Shown here: positions 1 to 8,065 of the stretch, in pieces
How the letters are laid out: every line of letters starts with the position of its first letter
Position numbering within the stretch: the first letter of the stretch is position 1
NCBI RefSeq assembly: GCF_004359545.1
Contig: NZ_SCWB01000006.1
Location: forward strand, 50,246 to 114,245
DNA length: 64,000 nucleotides
From: Macrococcus lamae
GTDB lineage: Bacteria > Bacillota > Bacilli > Staphylococcales > Staphylococcaceae
Direction of reading: 5' to 3'
Notes under the pieces: generated by a model
Told to the model about the DNA's origin: nothing
Seen by the model: only the letters and a program-made list of their open reading frames with translations
Database searches by the model: none
Made by a program: the position numbers and the translations under genes

Positions 1-1
1 G

Positions 2-982
2 ATACTGATGACTATTTTTATTCATCCCGCTATCAATATGCCATGGGTTGTGGCATTTCTATATATGTTGACTGCTGTCAGCGGCGCCATGATTTTCCCG
101 GCTCTTGAAGCACTCATCATCGATTCCACGACTGAAGAGATGCGCAAGTCAGTTTATGTCACGTCCTACTGGGCTAATAATCTGGCTACTGCGTTTGGCA
201 CAGCAATCGGCGGGTTGTTCTATAAAGACCACCGCGTCCTCCTGTTTGCTTTGATCGTTATCATTATGCTGATTAATACAGCTGTCTTCCAGCGTTATCT
301 GATTGACCCGACAGTCAATAAAGTACGTAAAGTCGTTGAAGCGCATTGGATCAGAGACCTCCTCAGCAGTTACTATGTTGCTCTGAAAGATACGCGCTTC
401 GTTGTCTTCACGATGGCAGCAGTCTTCATCTTCTCCTCGGAATTTGCACTGACCAACTATATCGGTGTCCGGCTGCATGACGAGTTCAAGCCGGTCGAGT
501 TATTTGGTATTCATGTAGACGGTGTGCGGATGATGAGTCTGATGTTGATTGAAAATACGGTGCTTGTTGTTACGGTGACCTTCCTTATCGCTAAAATCAC
601 TGAGAAGAGAAACCAGGTGGCTGTTCTGCTGCTCGGTACGCTCATGTATACAAGCGGCTATGGTCTTGCCCATCACTTGACGACATGGTATTTACTGATG
701 CTGGTCGTACTGATGGCCACAATTGGTGAATTGATGCAGACGCCTATTATTTCTGTCTTTCAGGCGAAACTGATGCCTGAGGACAAAAGAGCAAGTTATA
801 TTGCCTTTAGTTCACTCGGCTATAGCGGTGCCGGTCTCGTCGCAAGTTCCGGTCTTATTGTCGGCACGGTGCTGAACAGTATGATGATGTCTATCTATGT
901 CATTACACTTGGATTGATCGGTATGCTGCTGCTTTATCTCTCCATCCACTCAAATATTTTCAAGCAGAAGATTCCATCTTAA
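2..982 (+). CDS. MFS transporter, 5' partial
   Basis: This is the C-terminal part of a major facilitator superfamily permease in the cytoplasmic membrane. The reading frame is open to the left edge, so the first ATG at position 8 is unlikely to be the start and the N-terminal helices lie outside the window. About 326 residues are visible, with roughly nine hydrophobic helices separated by short basic loops (for example around KVRKVVEAHW and ITEKRNQ). That fits the last three quarters of a 12-helix transporter of about 400 residues. No substrate can be assigned. A strong terminator follows the stop codon directly. Membrane transporter is confident; MFS rather than another permease family is likely. 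Confidence 0.75.
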   Translation: MLMTIFIHPAINMPWVVAFLYMLTAVSGAMIFPALEALIIDSTTEEMRKSVYVTSYWANNLATAFGTAIGGLFYKDHRVLLFALIVIIMLINTAVFQRYLIDPTVNKVRKVVEAHWIRDLLSSYYVALKDTRFVVFTMAAVFIFSSEFALTNYIGVRLHDEFKPVELFGIHVDGVRMMSLMLIENTVLVVTVTFLIAKITEKRNQVAVLLLGTLMYTSGYGLAHHLTTWYLLMLVVLMATIGELMQTPIISVFQAKLMPEDKRASYIAFSSLGYSGAGLVASSGLIVGTVLNSMMMSIYVITLGLIGMLLLYLSIHSNIFKQKIPS

Positions 983-1032
983 AAAGACTGAGAAAACCCT
1001 TATTATCACTGGGTTTTTCTCAGTCTTTTTTT
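983..1032 (+). terminator. Rho-independent terminator after the MFS gene
   Basis: A long stem formed by AAAGACTGAGAAAACCC and its near complement GGGTTTTTCTCAGTCTTT is followed by a T run. It starts right after the stop codon of the MFS gene. Confidence 0.9.
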
Positions 1033-1084
1033 ATAGTGGACTATTAAATTAATAGAGATAAATTAATTAATTATATTAAATATC

Positions 1085-1113
1085 TTGAAATAGCGAACAT
1101 ATGTTCTTATAAT
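1085..1113 (+). promoter_or_regulatory. yolD promoter with LexA (SOS) box in the spacer
   Basis: A -35 element TTGAAA (1085-1090) and a -10 element TATAAT (1108-1113) are exactly 17 bases apart. Within the spacer lies CGAACATATGTTCT (1094-1107), which matches 13 of 14 positions of the Gram-positive LexA operator CGAACRNRYGTTYG. A repressor bound here would cover the space between both hexamers and block RNA polymerase. This predicts DNA-damage induction of the downstream yolD gene. Confidence 0.85.
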
Positions 1114-1142
1114 GAGGGTACATCCACGAAAGAAGTGATGTT

Positions 1143-1544
1143 ATGATTCATCCTATTTACGGGGAGACTGACTATCGCAAAATTGAACGAAGCAAGCTGA
1201 ATCCGAATATTCCGAAAGGACGCGGTATGATCAAATGGGCACCATTTGCCACTATGCCTGAACAATATGTGGGTATTAAAAAACAGATTGAACAGCAGAA
1301 TAAAATTGAAAGACCTGTTTTATGTGATGATCGACTGGAAGAGATCAATATGACCTTACAGGAAGCTATGCAGCGAAACTGCCCCCTTTTGATTGAATTC
1401 TATCACGACGGTTACATTAAGTACTTGAAATTAACTGTCGAAAAGATCGATCATTGGGCTATGCTGATCATCGGTGTCAATCTGGATAACCAGCAGATGT
1501 GTTTCGTTTCTTTCATTGATGTCATCAATCTCTCACTCCAGTAA
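1143..1544 (+). CDS. YolD-like family protein
   Basis: A 133-residue protein of the YolD-like family. The signature GRGMIKWAPFATMPEQ (about residues 26-41) is the usual N-terminal YolD motif, followed by a compact alpha/beta region ending in FVSFIDVINL. YolD-like proteins in Firmicutes are normally found with Y-family DNA polymerases of the UvrX/ImuB type and are SOS genes; their biochemical role is not settled. Here the gene stands alone, with no polymerase in the window, but its promoter carries an almost perfect LexA box, which supports a DNA-damage role. The start is ATG at 1143 behind GAAAGAAG. It ends in a hairpin shared with the converging regulator gene. Confidence 0.85.
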   Translation: MIHPIYGETDYRKIERSKLNPNIPKGRGMIKWAPFATMPEQYVGIKKQIEQQNKIERPVLCDDRLEEINMTLQEAMQRNCPLLIEFYHDGYIKYLKLTVEKIDHWAMLIIGVNLDNQQMCFVSFIDVINLSLQ

Positions 1545-1575
1545 AAAAGCTATCTGACTGCAATCAGATAGCTTT
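1543..1575. terminator. Bidirectional terminator between yolD and the NarL-type regulator
   Basis: A perfect 12-bp stem, AAAGCTATCTGA (1546-1557) and TCAGATAGCTTT (1564-1575). The A run at 1543-1548 gives a better U tract to transcripts from the minus strand (the regulator), while yolD transcripts get only three Ts. Confidence 0.8.
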
Positions 1576-1723
1576 CTACCATTTAATCTATTATCCTGTC
1601 AGGGGTAAGAATGAATGCATTAAATGATAGAATAACCCACCCTTCTTTCTCTCTACGAATGAGCTATTACTTTTATCATATAGAATAACAGCGCTGAATA
1701 CATCCGTATTTAGCGCAAAGTTA

Positions 1724-2338
1724 TTACATTGTAATATCTTCTTCAATAATTCCGAGCTTCAATCCTTTAATAACAGCACCGACCCGCGATTCTACTTCCA
1801 GTTTCCTGATAAGGCTGGACACCTGGTATTCAACAGTCCGCTTACTGACAAACAATGCCTCACTGATTTCCTTATTCGTCATATCCTGAGCGACAAGTGC
1901 CAGTATTTCCCGTTCTCTTACTGTCAATAATTGATGCTCCAGTTTGACCTCTGTCCGCAGATTACGGTTGAAGTAATAGACTTTCCTCAACGCATCGATT
2001 AAATAATCGGCTGATTCTTCTTTCGAGATGAAAGCCACTGCGCCACTATCATAAGCTCTCGCTTTATATTCCTCAATATTATAGCCCGTTACAATCATGA
2101 ACCGGGCTTTATCATATTTATCGACCAGCGTTCTTAAATTGTTCAGAATATTGGTCCCTTTCACCTTAGCCTCAGAAAGCACAATGTCAGGCAGCATCGT
2201 TTCGATATAATATTCCAGATGATTGAGTTCAGAGAACACCTTCAATACTTCCATATCTGTTTCAGCTGACAGAAGATGCGCGATTCCCTGTCCTACCATT
2301 TCCTGATCATCCAGTATAATAATCCTGATTGTCATCAC
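1724..2338 (-). CDS. Orphan NarL/FixJ-type response regulator with Asp-to-Glu phosphoacceptor
   Basis: A 204-residue regulator with an N-terminal receiver domain (about 3-120) and a C-terminal LuxR-type helix-turn-helix (about 137-200; LTVREREILALVAQDMTNKEISEALFVSKRTVEYQVSSL covers the conserved core). The acidic pair D10-D11, the Thr after the fourth strand (MIVTGYN) and the Lys of FISKE are kept. The expected phosphoacceptor Asp in the LxD position is Glu56 (DIVLSEAK). Glu can mimic phosphorylated Asp, so the protein may be constitutively active or no longer phosphorylated. No histidine kinase gene is adjacent. The start is GTG at 2338 or ATG at 2335; both sit very close to the purine run AGTAGG. 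Target genes are unknown. Confidence 0.85.
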   Translation of the reverse strand: MMTIRIIILDDQEMVGQGIAHLLSAETDMEVLKVFSELNHLEYYIETMLPDIVLSEAKVKGTNILNNLRTLVDKYDKARFMIVTGYNIEEYKARAYDSGAVAFISKEESADYLIDALRKVYYFNRNLRTEVKLEHQLLTVREREILALVAQDMTNKEISEALFVSKRTVEYQVSSLIRKLEVESRVGAVIKGLKLGIIEEDITM

Positions 2339-2664
2339 CTACTTTAGTATGCCATCGCTGAAACGATTCAGCAGTTTCTATACAGTTTTCATAATCATAC
2401 CTTAAAATTCAGACAAGTTCGATAAGTTTTTTTAATTTTATTACACCTTTTATTTACATGTTAGATGATTTCACAATCAACTTTACAATTATTGTAATAT
2501 ATCACTTCAATAATTTTTACATAGACTATAAAGATTTAAAAACTAATTAATTTCATAAATATTGGATGACGGTTATGATGTTGTTGTGAATTATTGGAAA
2601 TGACATAGAGTAACCCTCTATTTTGTGTCATAATGATGGTAATCATATATAAAGGAGCAGACCG
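2339..2664. other. Divergent intergenic region, AT-rich
   Basis: About 325 bases between the divergent regulator and LPXTG genes must hold both promoters. It is rich in A/T runs. One inverted repeat, ATAGAG-N5-CTCTAT (about 2607-2623), lies 42 bases before the surface-protein start and could be an operator. The ribosome site AAAGGAG precedes 2665. No unambiguous -35/-10 pair was found and no open frame worth calling. Confidence 0.4.
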
Positions 2665-3954
2665 ATGAAACGTTTAGCAAGAGCTTTGGCATTAACGGTA
2701 GTCATCATTACTATCCCTGTTACAGCATCTGCAGCCGGAAAACCTCTAATCATCAAACTTATCGACGAAGAAGGTCGCCCCCTTAAAGACCAGCCGTTTC
2801 AGCTAGTAGATCAGCACGGAAACATCGTGCATTATGAAACACTTGATGATAGTCTGTTTATTATGCAACAGCCTGCTGCAGATTATTCTCTTATAACAGG
2901 AGAGCAGGAGATTCCGCTGACTACAGCTGATATCAACGAAATAAATGTCCCTACAGAAGAGGCAGAACCGCTGCTGGAAGAGAAAACAACTCAACCCGAT
3001 GAAGAAACATCGTCTATGCTGATTAAGATTCAGGCAGTATTTTCTGACCATACCGTTGCAGGCGGTGTGACTATCCAGCTGCTGAAAGATGATGAAATCA
3101 TCGACGAAGTACAGACAGATGACGATGGAACTGCAGTGTTCAGCAATCTTGCAGCTGGCGATTATAACGTTCAGTATGATGAGGAAACACTTGATATTGC
3201 GGCTGGAGAAGAGAAATACTTTGTGGTTCCAGAACACGGAGTGATGGAAACACCGGTAGAGACAGAAGATAAGTCCATTACTGCCTCTTCATCTCCTAAC
3301 CCGCAAATAGAACAGACCACTGTACCGCGTACTCCGAGCGTACAGATTCAGCATTATAAAAGCAGAAATCAGACAATTGAACCGAAAGCAGAAAAAACGA
3401 CTGACGTTGTAAGTAGAATCATTTCAACTGAGCGGAAGGAAACCAAACAGAAAGAGATTGAAAAACCTGTAAAGTCTGAACGTGAGACTGCCGTGAAAGA
3501 TAAATCAGCACAGCTCCCTGTGGAGAAACCGACCGTAAGTCCTGGCGACAAAGAGGATCAACTGCCTGGCAAATCCACTACCGCTAAAACTACCAGCAAA
3601 GTAACAAGACAGCTGCCTGTGGAGAAACCTGCTGTTGATTCTAATAGCGGCAGTCTGTATTCAGATGCAGGATCCGATGATTCACCTTCAACAGATGACA
3701 GTAATAATGATTCGTCTAACAGCATAAACAACAAACGTTCAACCGGCAGCTATTCGTCTGCCGGCACTTCAACAAACAGTTCTGACAACAGTACGACTGA
3801 TAGCAGCAAATCATCAGCTAGCAGCTCAGATCAATCGCTGCCGGTAACCGGTGAACATCCTATTAGTATCCAGCTCGCTGGTTACATCACTTTATTAATA
3901 GGGTTCACACTCCTATTCCTGCCTAAAAGAAAAGACAGCAGCAGTCCACTTTAA
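2665..3954 (+). CDS. LPXTG cell-wall-anchored surface protein with SpaA/Cna-B-like domains
   Basis: A 429-residue secreted protein covalently attached to peptidoglycan by sortase A. It has a signal peptide (about 1-24, ending ASA-AG), then two beta-sandwich segments resembling SpaA/Cna-B folds (about 26-95, starting KPLIIKLIDEEGRPL, and 115-190, starting SSMLIKIQAVFSDH). A long Lys/Glu/Pro and then Ser/Asn/Thr-rich stalk follows (about 200-390). The sorting signal is LPVTG at 392-396, a hydrophobic helix and the charged tail KRKDSSS. The motif QLPVEKP recurs in the stalk. The ribosome site AAAGGAG lies 8 bases before the ATG. The terminator overlaps the last codons. The ligand is unknown; a stalk-type adhesin is the likely role. 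Confidence 0.85.
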   Translation: MKRLARALALTVVIITIPVTASAAGKPLIIKLIDEEGRPLKDQPFQLVDQHGNIVHYETLDDSLFIMQQPAADYSLITGEQEIPLTTADINEINVPTEEAEPLLEEKTTQPDEETSSMLIKIQAVFSDHTVAGGVTIQLLKDDEIIDEVQTDDDGTAVFSNLAAGDYNVQYDEETLDIAAGEEKYFVVPEHGVMETPVETEDKSITASSSPNPQIEQTTVPRTPSVQIQHYKSRNQTIEPKAEKTTDVVSRIISTERKETKQKEIEKPVKSERETAVKDKSAQLPVEKPTVSPGDKEDQLPGKSTTAKTTSKVTRQLPVEKPAVDSNSGSLYSDAGSDDSPSTDDSNNDSSNSINNKRSTGSYSSAGTSTNSSDNSTTDSSKSSASSSDQSLPVTGEHPISIQLAGYITLLIGFTLLFLPKRKDSSSPL

Positions 3955-3977
3955 GACTGCTGCTGTCTTTTTTTATG
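3931..3977. terminator. Bidirectional terminator overlapping the LPXTG stop codon
   Basis: A perfect 16-bp stem (3931-3946 with 3955-3970, core GACAGCAGCAGTC) and an 8-base loop, flanked by A and T runs on both sides. It ends the surface-protein gene and the converging gene at 3973. Confidence 0.9.
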
Positions 3978-4452
3978 TAATAGACTGTAGACACGACAAC
4001 TTCCATGTTTCGCCGAATTGATTTACACCACTGAGCTGATCAGAGAATAATGAATCTAATGTTTCGTCACAGTCACCAAGGACATAGGTCTTTTCAGCAG
4101 TCAGCTCAGAAAAGCGATGCAGCCGTCTATTGATTTCCTTAAACCCTTGAGTGATCCCAACAACAACAAACGCATCAGGATGATGACGCATAATACGTTG
4201 ACAGTATTTATTGAACGAACTGGACTCATCGTTCCAGCATACGATATCAAGGACCGTTCCACCTTCTCTATTAAATCCACCCTCTTGTTCCCAGGCTTCC
4301 TTAATCTGCACTGCAAGCAAATAATCTTCATGTGTTCTTCGACAACCAATTACAATGTCTTCAATACAAGGATGTTTCAAGCTCATCAACTTCAATAATT
4401 GTTCAAGTGCTTGTTCTTCCACTAAAGATACATCTGGTATTGTCGCTAACAA
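3973..4452 (-). CDS. Hypothetical protein, 159 aa
   Basis: I do not recognise this family. The 159-residue product has no signal peptide or membrane helix and looks like a soluble alpha/beta protein, with alternating hydrophobic strands (CIEDIVIGCRR, GTVLDIVCW, AFVVVGIT) and acidic helices, and five cysteines. The start is a TTG at 4452, supported by AGGAGG seven bases upstream. It is the first gene after the small membrane protein at 4510 on the same strand, but a terminator separates them, so it probably has its own promoter. Length and codon use look like a real gene. No function is proposed. Confidence 0.7.
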   Translation of the reverse strand: MLATIPDVSLVEEQALEQLLKLMSLKHPCIEDIVIGCRRTHEDYLLAVQIKEAWEQEGGFNREGGTVLDIVCWNDESSSFNKYCQRIMRHHPDAFVVVGITQGFKEINRRLHRFSELTAEKTYVLGDCDETLDSLFSDQLSGVNQFGETWKLSCLQSIT

Positions 4453-4480
4453 ATGTCCGCCTCCTAGTCTTTAGTTTAAC

Positions 4481-4511
4481 AAAAAAAGAACTCACCATAA
4501 CGGCAAGTTCT
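4481..4511 (-). terminator. Terminator of the small membrane protein gene
   Basis: On the minus strand, AGAACTTGCC, a GTTAT loop and GGTGAGTTCT are followed by seven Ts. The stem begins inside the stop codon of the gene at 4510-4677. Confidence 0.8.
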
Positions 4512-4677
4512 AGACGTTTTCTGATTCAATTTTAGAGACGATATCCTGAGTACGACGCTCGATGTCTTCAAAGTCAGCTTTGAAGCGCACGAATAAAATA
4601 GCTGCACCAGCTGTTACAATGATTGCTAATAAAAATACGATGAAAAATAAACCTCTCAATACATCTTTCATTCTCAT
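4510..4677 (-). CDS. Small single-helix membrane protein, 55 aa
   Basis: A short gene encoding 55 residues. It opens with MRMKDVLRG, then one hydrophobic helix (about residues 9-30, FFIVFLLAIIVTAGAAILFV), then a charged helical tail (RFKADFEDIERRTQDIVSKI) that could form a coiled coil. The topology suggests an N-terminal anchor with a helical tail in the cytosol or at the surface. A ribosome site AGAGGTG precedes the ATG at 4677; a second ATG two codons later is also possible. It has its own terminator, which supports it being a real monocistronic gene. The function is unknown. Confidence 0.65.
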   Translation of the reverse strand: MRMKDVLRGLFFIVFLLAIIVTAGAAILFVRFKADFEDIERRTQDIVSKIESENV

Positions 4678-4794
4678 TTCACCTCTTATTTTCTTATAAT
4701 CTTATATTACCATACAAAATTCTTGTAAAGAAATGTTTTATCCCCTGCTTCGTGCTATAATAAGTCTTAATCAATTAAATAGCCGAAAAGGAAC

Positions 4795-5169
4795 GTGAAC
4801 ACCTTGCCACATGTCCATCTATTAGCCGCATGGCAGAATCAGAACCTCGAAAAAATCAGTGAAATTTTATATCCGGGGATGATTGCCACCTTTGTACTTC
4901 CTGACGGCACAGAAAAGCGTTTTAATTATGACGAGATCATTGCTGTTTTCAAGGAACGTTTTAAACAGCACCAGGAATGGCGATTTGATGTCATCTACAA
5001 AACAGAGCGAGAAGATGATACTATCGTCGTGATCCGAATCTTCAGAGAAGATGAAAACTACAATCTATTAGAAGCCTCTTCTTTAGCTGTCATGACATTC
5101 AAAACTCTAGATGATAAACGTTACCTTATCCGAACATATATAGAAATGGGTATTACAGGCACTGCTTAA
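4795..5169 (+). CDS. NTF2/SnoaL-like small protein
   Basis: A 124-residue soluble protein whose pattern (an N-terminal helix, LLAAWQNQNLEKISEILYPG, then FVLPDGTEKRFNYDEIIAVFKERFKQHQEWRFDVIYKTER and several long strands) fits the SnoaL/NTF2-like cone fold. Members include small ligand-binding proteins and isomerases; no catalytic residue can be assigned. The start is GTG at 4795, or TTG at 4804, which is better spaced from the AAAAGGAA site. The next gene, a nitronate monooxygenase, begins 13 bases after its stop, so the two are likely co-transcribed and may act on related substrates (inference). Confidence 0.6.
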   Translation: MNTLPHVHLLAAWQNQNLEKISEILYPGMIATFVLPDGTEKRFNYDEIIAVFKERFKQHQEWRFDVIYKTEREDDTIVVIRIFREDENYNLLEASSLAVMTFKTLDDKRYLIRTYIEMGITGTA

Positions 5170-5182
5170 AGGAGGGATTCCT

Positions 5183-6190
5183 TTGCTCAATATTACTTTT
5201 CCAATTATACAGGCACCGATGGCAGGCGGCATCATCACTCCTTCATTCGCAGCGTCAGTATCAAATAATGGCTGCCTCGGCTCTATAGCTGCAGGCGGCC
5301 TTTCTATTGAAACGCTGACTCAGCAGATCAAGGAAGTTCAGGTGCTGACGAGTCATCCTTATGCAGTTAATATTTTTGCGCATCCTCGTATTTCTGACTT
5401 ATCCTATGATATGAAGACTGTTAACGCGGCACTCAACGAAATCAGAAAAATATTAAATATCCCACAAGTGACTGATGTTGCTCTCATAGAAGAACCATCT
5501 GTCGAAGAATATGTTGAACTGTGTATTCAGCTGCATGTGCCCGTTGTCAGTTTTACTTTCGGCTGCCCGGATAAGCATCTTGTTGCTCTACTAAAAGATG
5601 CCGGCATTAAAGTGATAGGAACAGCGACTAATGTTGCAGAAGCCCTCATGATAGAAGACCATTGTATGGATTTCGTCATTGCCCAAGGTTATGAAGCAGG
5701 TGGTCATCAAGGAGGATTTCTTAAAAAACCTCCTATTGGTTTAATGAGTCTCATTCCTCAAGTCGTTGATGCCGTGAACATCCCCGTTATCGCGGCCGGT
5801 GGGATTTCTGACCGGCGCGGCATTAAGGCAGCTGCAGCACTAGGCGCTGATTATGTACAGATAGGCACTCGTTTTCTCAATACTTATGAAAGTAATGCTC
5901 ATCCGCTTCATAAAGAATCCATCAATCAGGCAGCTGAAACATCTGCTGTGCTTACAGCTGCTTTTACAGGGAAACAAGCTCGAGGTATTGAAAACAAAAT
6001 GATGCAGTTAATGACATATCACTCTATCCCTCCTTATCCTATCATGAATCAATTAACAGCAGACATTAGAGCTGCAGCCAAAGCACAGAACAACGCAGAA
6101 TTTATGAGTAACTGGGCAGGACAGAACATAAGAACTGCTCAGACTGTTTCTCTGCATACACTGCTTAATGAATTAACGACTGACAGATGA
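5183..6190 (+). CDS. Nitronate monooxygenase (2-nitropropane dioxygenase family)
   Basis: A 335-residue FMN-dependent TIM-barrel enzyme of the class I nitronate monooxygenase family, which oxidises alkyl nitronates such as propionate 3-nitronate. Visible signatures are the N-terminal IIQAPMAGG, the segment AQGYEAGGHQGGF with the catalytic-type His of GGHQGG, and the phosphate-binding region IPVIAAGGISDRRGIKAAAALGADYVQIGTRF. The length is close to the usual 320-355. The start is TTG at 5183 with a strong AAGGAGGG site. It is transcribed with the preceding small protein and closed by a palindromic terminator. The likely role is detoxification of nitronates. Confidence 0.9.
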   Translation: MLNITFPIIQAPMAGGIITPSFAASVSNNGCLGSIAAGGLSIETLTQQIKEVQVLTSHPYAVNIFAHPRISDLSYDMKTVNAALNEIRKILNIPQVTDVALIEEPSVEEYVELCIQLHVPVVSFTFGCPDKHLVALLKDAGIKVIGTATNVAEALMIEDHCMDFVIAQGYEAGGHQGGFLKKPPIGLMSLIPQVVDAVNIPVIAAGGISDRRGIKAAAALGADYVQIGTRFLNTYESNAHPLHKESINQAAETSAVLTAAFTGKQARGIENKMMQLMTYHSIPPYPIMNQLTADIRAAAKAQNNAEFMSNWAGQNIRTAQTVSLHTLLNELTTDR

Positions 6191-6217
6191 TTCTCTTTAT
6201 TAATTAGTAGAATTTCA

Positions 6218-6249
6218 GGAGCTGAAATAATTATTTCAGTTCTTTTTTT
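6218..6249 (+). terminator. Terminator of the nitronate monooxygenase operon
   Basis: The palindrome CTGAAATAATTATTTCAG (6222-6239), extended by a GAG/TTC closing pair, is followed by seven Ts. Confidence 0.85.
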
Positions 6250-6505
6250 ATTTTAATTAGCTTTTAGAAAGTTATACTTTATTAATTTTTAACATTTTGT
6301 AAAATTAATTTTTGTTTAAAATACTATTATATCGACGAAAAATTAATGACATTAATCATATTATTTATTAATATAATCATAATTTAAGATAATTGTTAAC
6401 ATACCTCCTTAAAAACTTTGCGTTATATACAGATGTCTAATTATTCAGAATATTTATAATAAGACTTAGCTTTTAAAAAACCAAACTATTTAAGGAGTGT
6501 CTCAC
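6250..6505 (+). promoter_or_regulatory. AT-rich upstream region of the metalloprotease gene
   Basis: About 255 bases, very AT-rich, containing overlapping short inverted repeats built from ATTAAT and TAATAT around 6340-6380 and the ribosome site AAGGAG at 6493-6498. It must hold the protease promoter. I cannot single out one -35/-10 pair with confidence, and I see no open frame or RNA gene in it. Confidence 0.4.
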
Positions 6506-8026
6506 ATGTCGAAAAAACTCATCATCCCTGCTGTACTATCAACTGCATTACTGGCGTCACTTGTTCCAGCAAATGATTCTTTTGCAAAATCTGAAGGATC
6601 TAAATCACTTCTGAAACTTGAGAAAGTACAAGGCAAACAAGATGCAAAGAACACACTTAAAAATTTACCAGGTTCAAAAGAAGTCAAAAAAAATTACAAG
6701 CAATACGACGTTGTGTCTGTTGATACAGATGACTTAGGATTCACTCACTACACTTTGAAGCCAAAAGCCAACGGTAAAGCAGGACTATACACTGAAGTCA
6801 AAGTCCACGTCAATCCAGAAGGGCAAGTCACTTTTGTCAATGGAGACCTGAATCAGAAAAAACTAGCACCTACCAATACTCAAAAAATTTCAGCTGAAGA
6901 AGCTGTAGACAGAGCTTATGCAGCTGCTGGTGTTGATAAAGATGAAGTTAAGAACCAGGACCGTAAAGTTGTGAAGAAAGCTGATTTAGTAGTCAATGCA
7001 GACGTTAATAAATTAGTGTATGACGTGCAATTGATCTATCTGACGCCTGAAGCTGCTAACTGGAAAGTACAGATTGATGCTGAAACAGGAGAAGTCGTTA
7101 AGAAACAGAATGCTTTAACAGAAGCAGGCGCTGCGACTGGTAGTGGAGTAGGTACAAAAGGTGATACTAAAACATTGAACCTGTATCAGGAAAACGGTAA
7201 TTACTATTTATCTGATGTCACTCATACAGGAACTATTGAAACTTATGACGCTAAAAATTCAACTTCAAGATATTCTATCGTCTACGATACTGACACGAGC
7301 TTCACGTCAACAGCACAACGTGCAGCAGTCGATGCACACTACTATGCAGACCAAGTTTATGATTACTACAAAAACGTCCATAACCGTGATTCGTATGATA
7401 ATCAAGGGGCACCTATCTACTCTATCGTTCATTACAGTAGAAACTACAACAATGCGTTCTGGAATGGTGAATCCATGGTCTACGGTGATGGTGACGGCGT
7501 GACATTCTCTCCGTTGTCAGGTGCCAATGATGTCATCGCTCATGAGCTGACTCATGCAGTCACTGAAAAAACAGCCGGTCTTGTGTACGAAAATCAGCCT
7601 GGTGCATTAAATGAATCTTTCTCTGACGTCTTCGGTTACTTCGTAGACCCTGACTTCCTGATGGGTGAAGACGTCTATACACCAAATAGAAGCGGCGATG
7701 CGCTGCGCAGCATGTCCAATCCTGAAACATATGGACAGCCGGCTCATATGAACAACTACAAGAACCTACCTAATACAAGTGCAGGTGACTGGGGCGGCGT
7801 GCATACAAACAGCGGTATTCCGAATAAAGCCTTCTATAATACAGTAACTAAACTTGGCAAAGCTAAATCGGAGAAAATCTACTACAGAGCACTCGCTTAC
7901 TACTTAACACCGAATGCAACGTTTGCAGATGCAAAAGCTGCATTAGTCAGATCAGCAACTGACCTCTATGGTTCAACAGATGCGTCAACAGTGTCTAATG
8001 CGTGGAATCAAGTAGGCGTCTACTAA
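6506..8026 (+). CDS. Secreted thermolysin-type zinc metalloprotease (M4, aureolysin-like)
   Basis: A 506-residue preproenzyme. The start is ATG at 6506, eight bases after AAGGAG, in preference to the in-frame GTG at 6497. A signal peptide (about 1-28, ending SFA-K) is followed by an FTP/PepSY-type propeptide (about 40-200), then the M4 catalytic domain. The zinc-binding motif HELTH occupies 346-350 with catalytic Glu347. The third zinc ligand Glu370 is in GALNESFSD, and the proton-donor His433 is in GGVHTNSG. The length matches aureolysin and bacillolysin precursors. It is secreted, needs calcium and zinc by family analogy, and degrades extracellular proteins. It is monocistronic, with a perfect terminator. 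Confidence 0.97.
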   Translation: MSKKLIIPAVLSTALLASLVPANDSFAKSEGSKSLLKLEKVQGKQDAKNTLKNLPGSKEVKKNYKQYDVVSVDTDDLGFTHYTLKPKANGKAGLYTEVKVHVNPEGQVTFVNGDLNQKKLAPTNTQKISAEEAVDRAYAAAGVDKDEVKNQDRKVVKKADLVVNADVNKLVYDVQLIYLTPEAANWKVQIDAETGEVVKKQNALTEAGAATGSGVGTKGDTKTLNLYQENGNYYLSDVTHTGTIETYDAKNSTSRYSIVYDTDTSFTSTAQRAAVDAHYYADQVYDYYKNVHNRDSYDNQGAPIYSIVHYSRNYNNAFWNGESMVYGDGDGVTFSPLSGANDVIAHELTHAVTEKTAGLVYENQPGALNESFSDVFGYFVDPDFLMGEDVYTPNRSGDALRSMSNPETYGQPAHMNNYKNLPNTSAGDWGGVHTNSGIPNKAFYNTVTKLGKAKSEKIYYRALAYYLTPNATFADAKAALVRSATDLYGSTDASTVSNAWNQVGVY

Positions 8027-8028
8027 GA

Positions 8029-8064
8029 AAATCCCGGATCATTTTGATCCGGGATTTCTCTTTT
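8029..8064 (+). terminator. Terminator of the metalloprotease gene
   Basis: A perfect 13-bp stem, AAATCCCGGATCA with TGATCCGGGATTT, and a TTT loop, followed by CTCTTTT. It may also serve the converging GNAT gene. Confidence 0.9.
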
Positions 8065-8065
8065 A

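Noticed and set aside
149..478. Minus-strand frame opposite the MFS gene
   Set aside because: No ribosome site and no family resemblance; the plus-strand transporter is clearly real.
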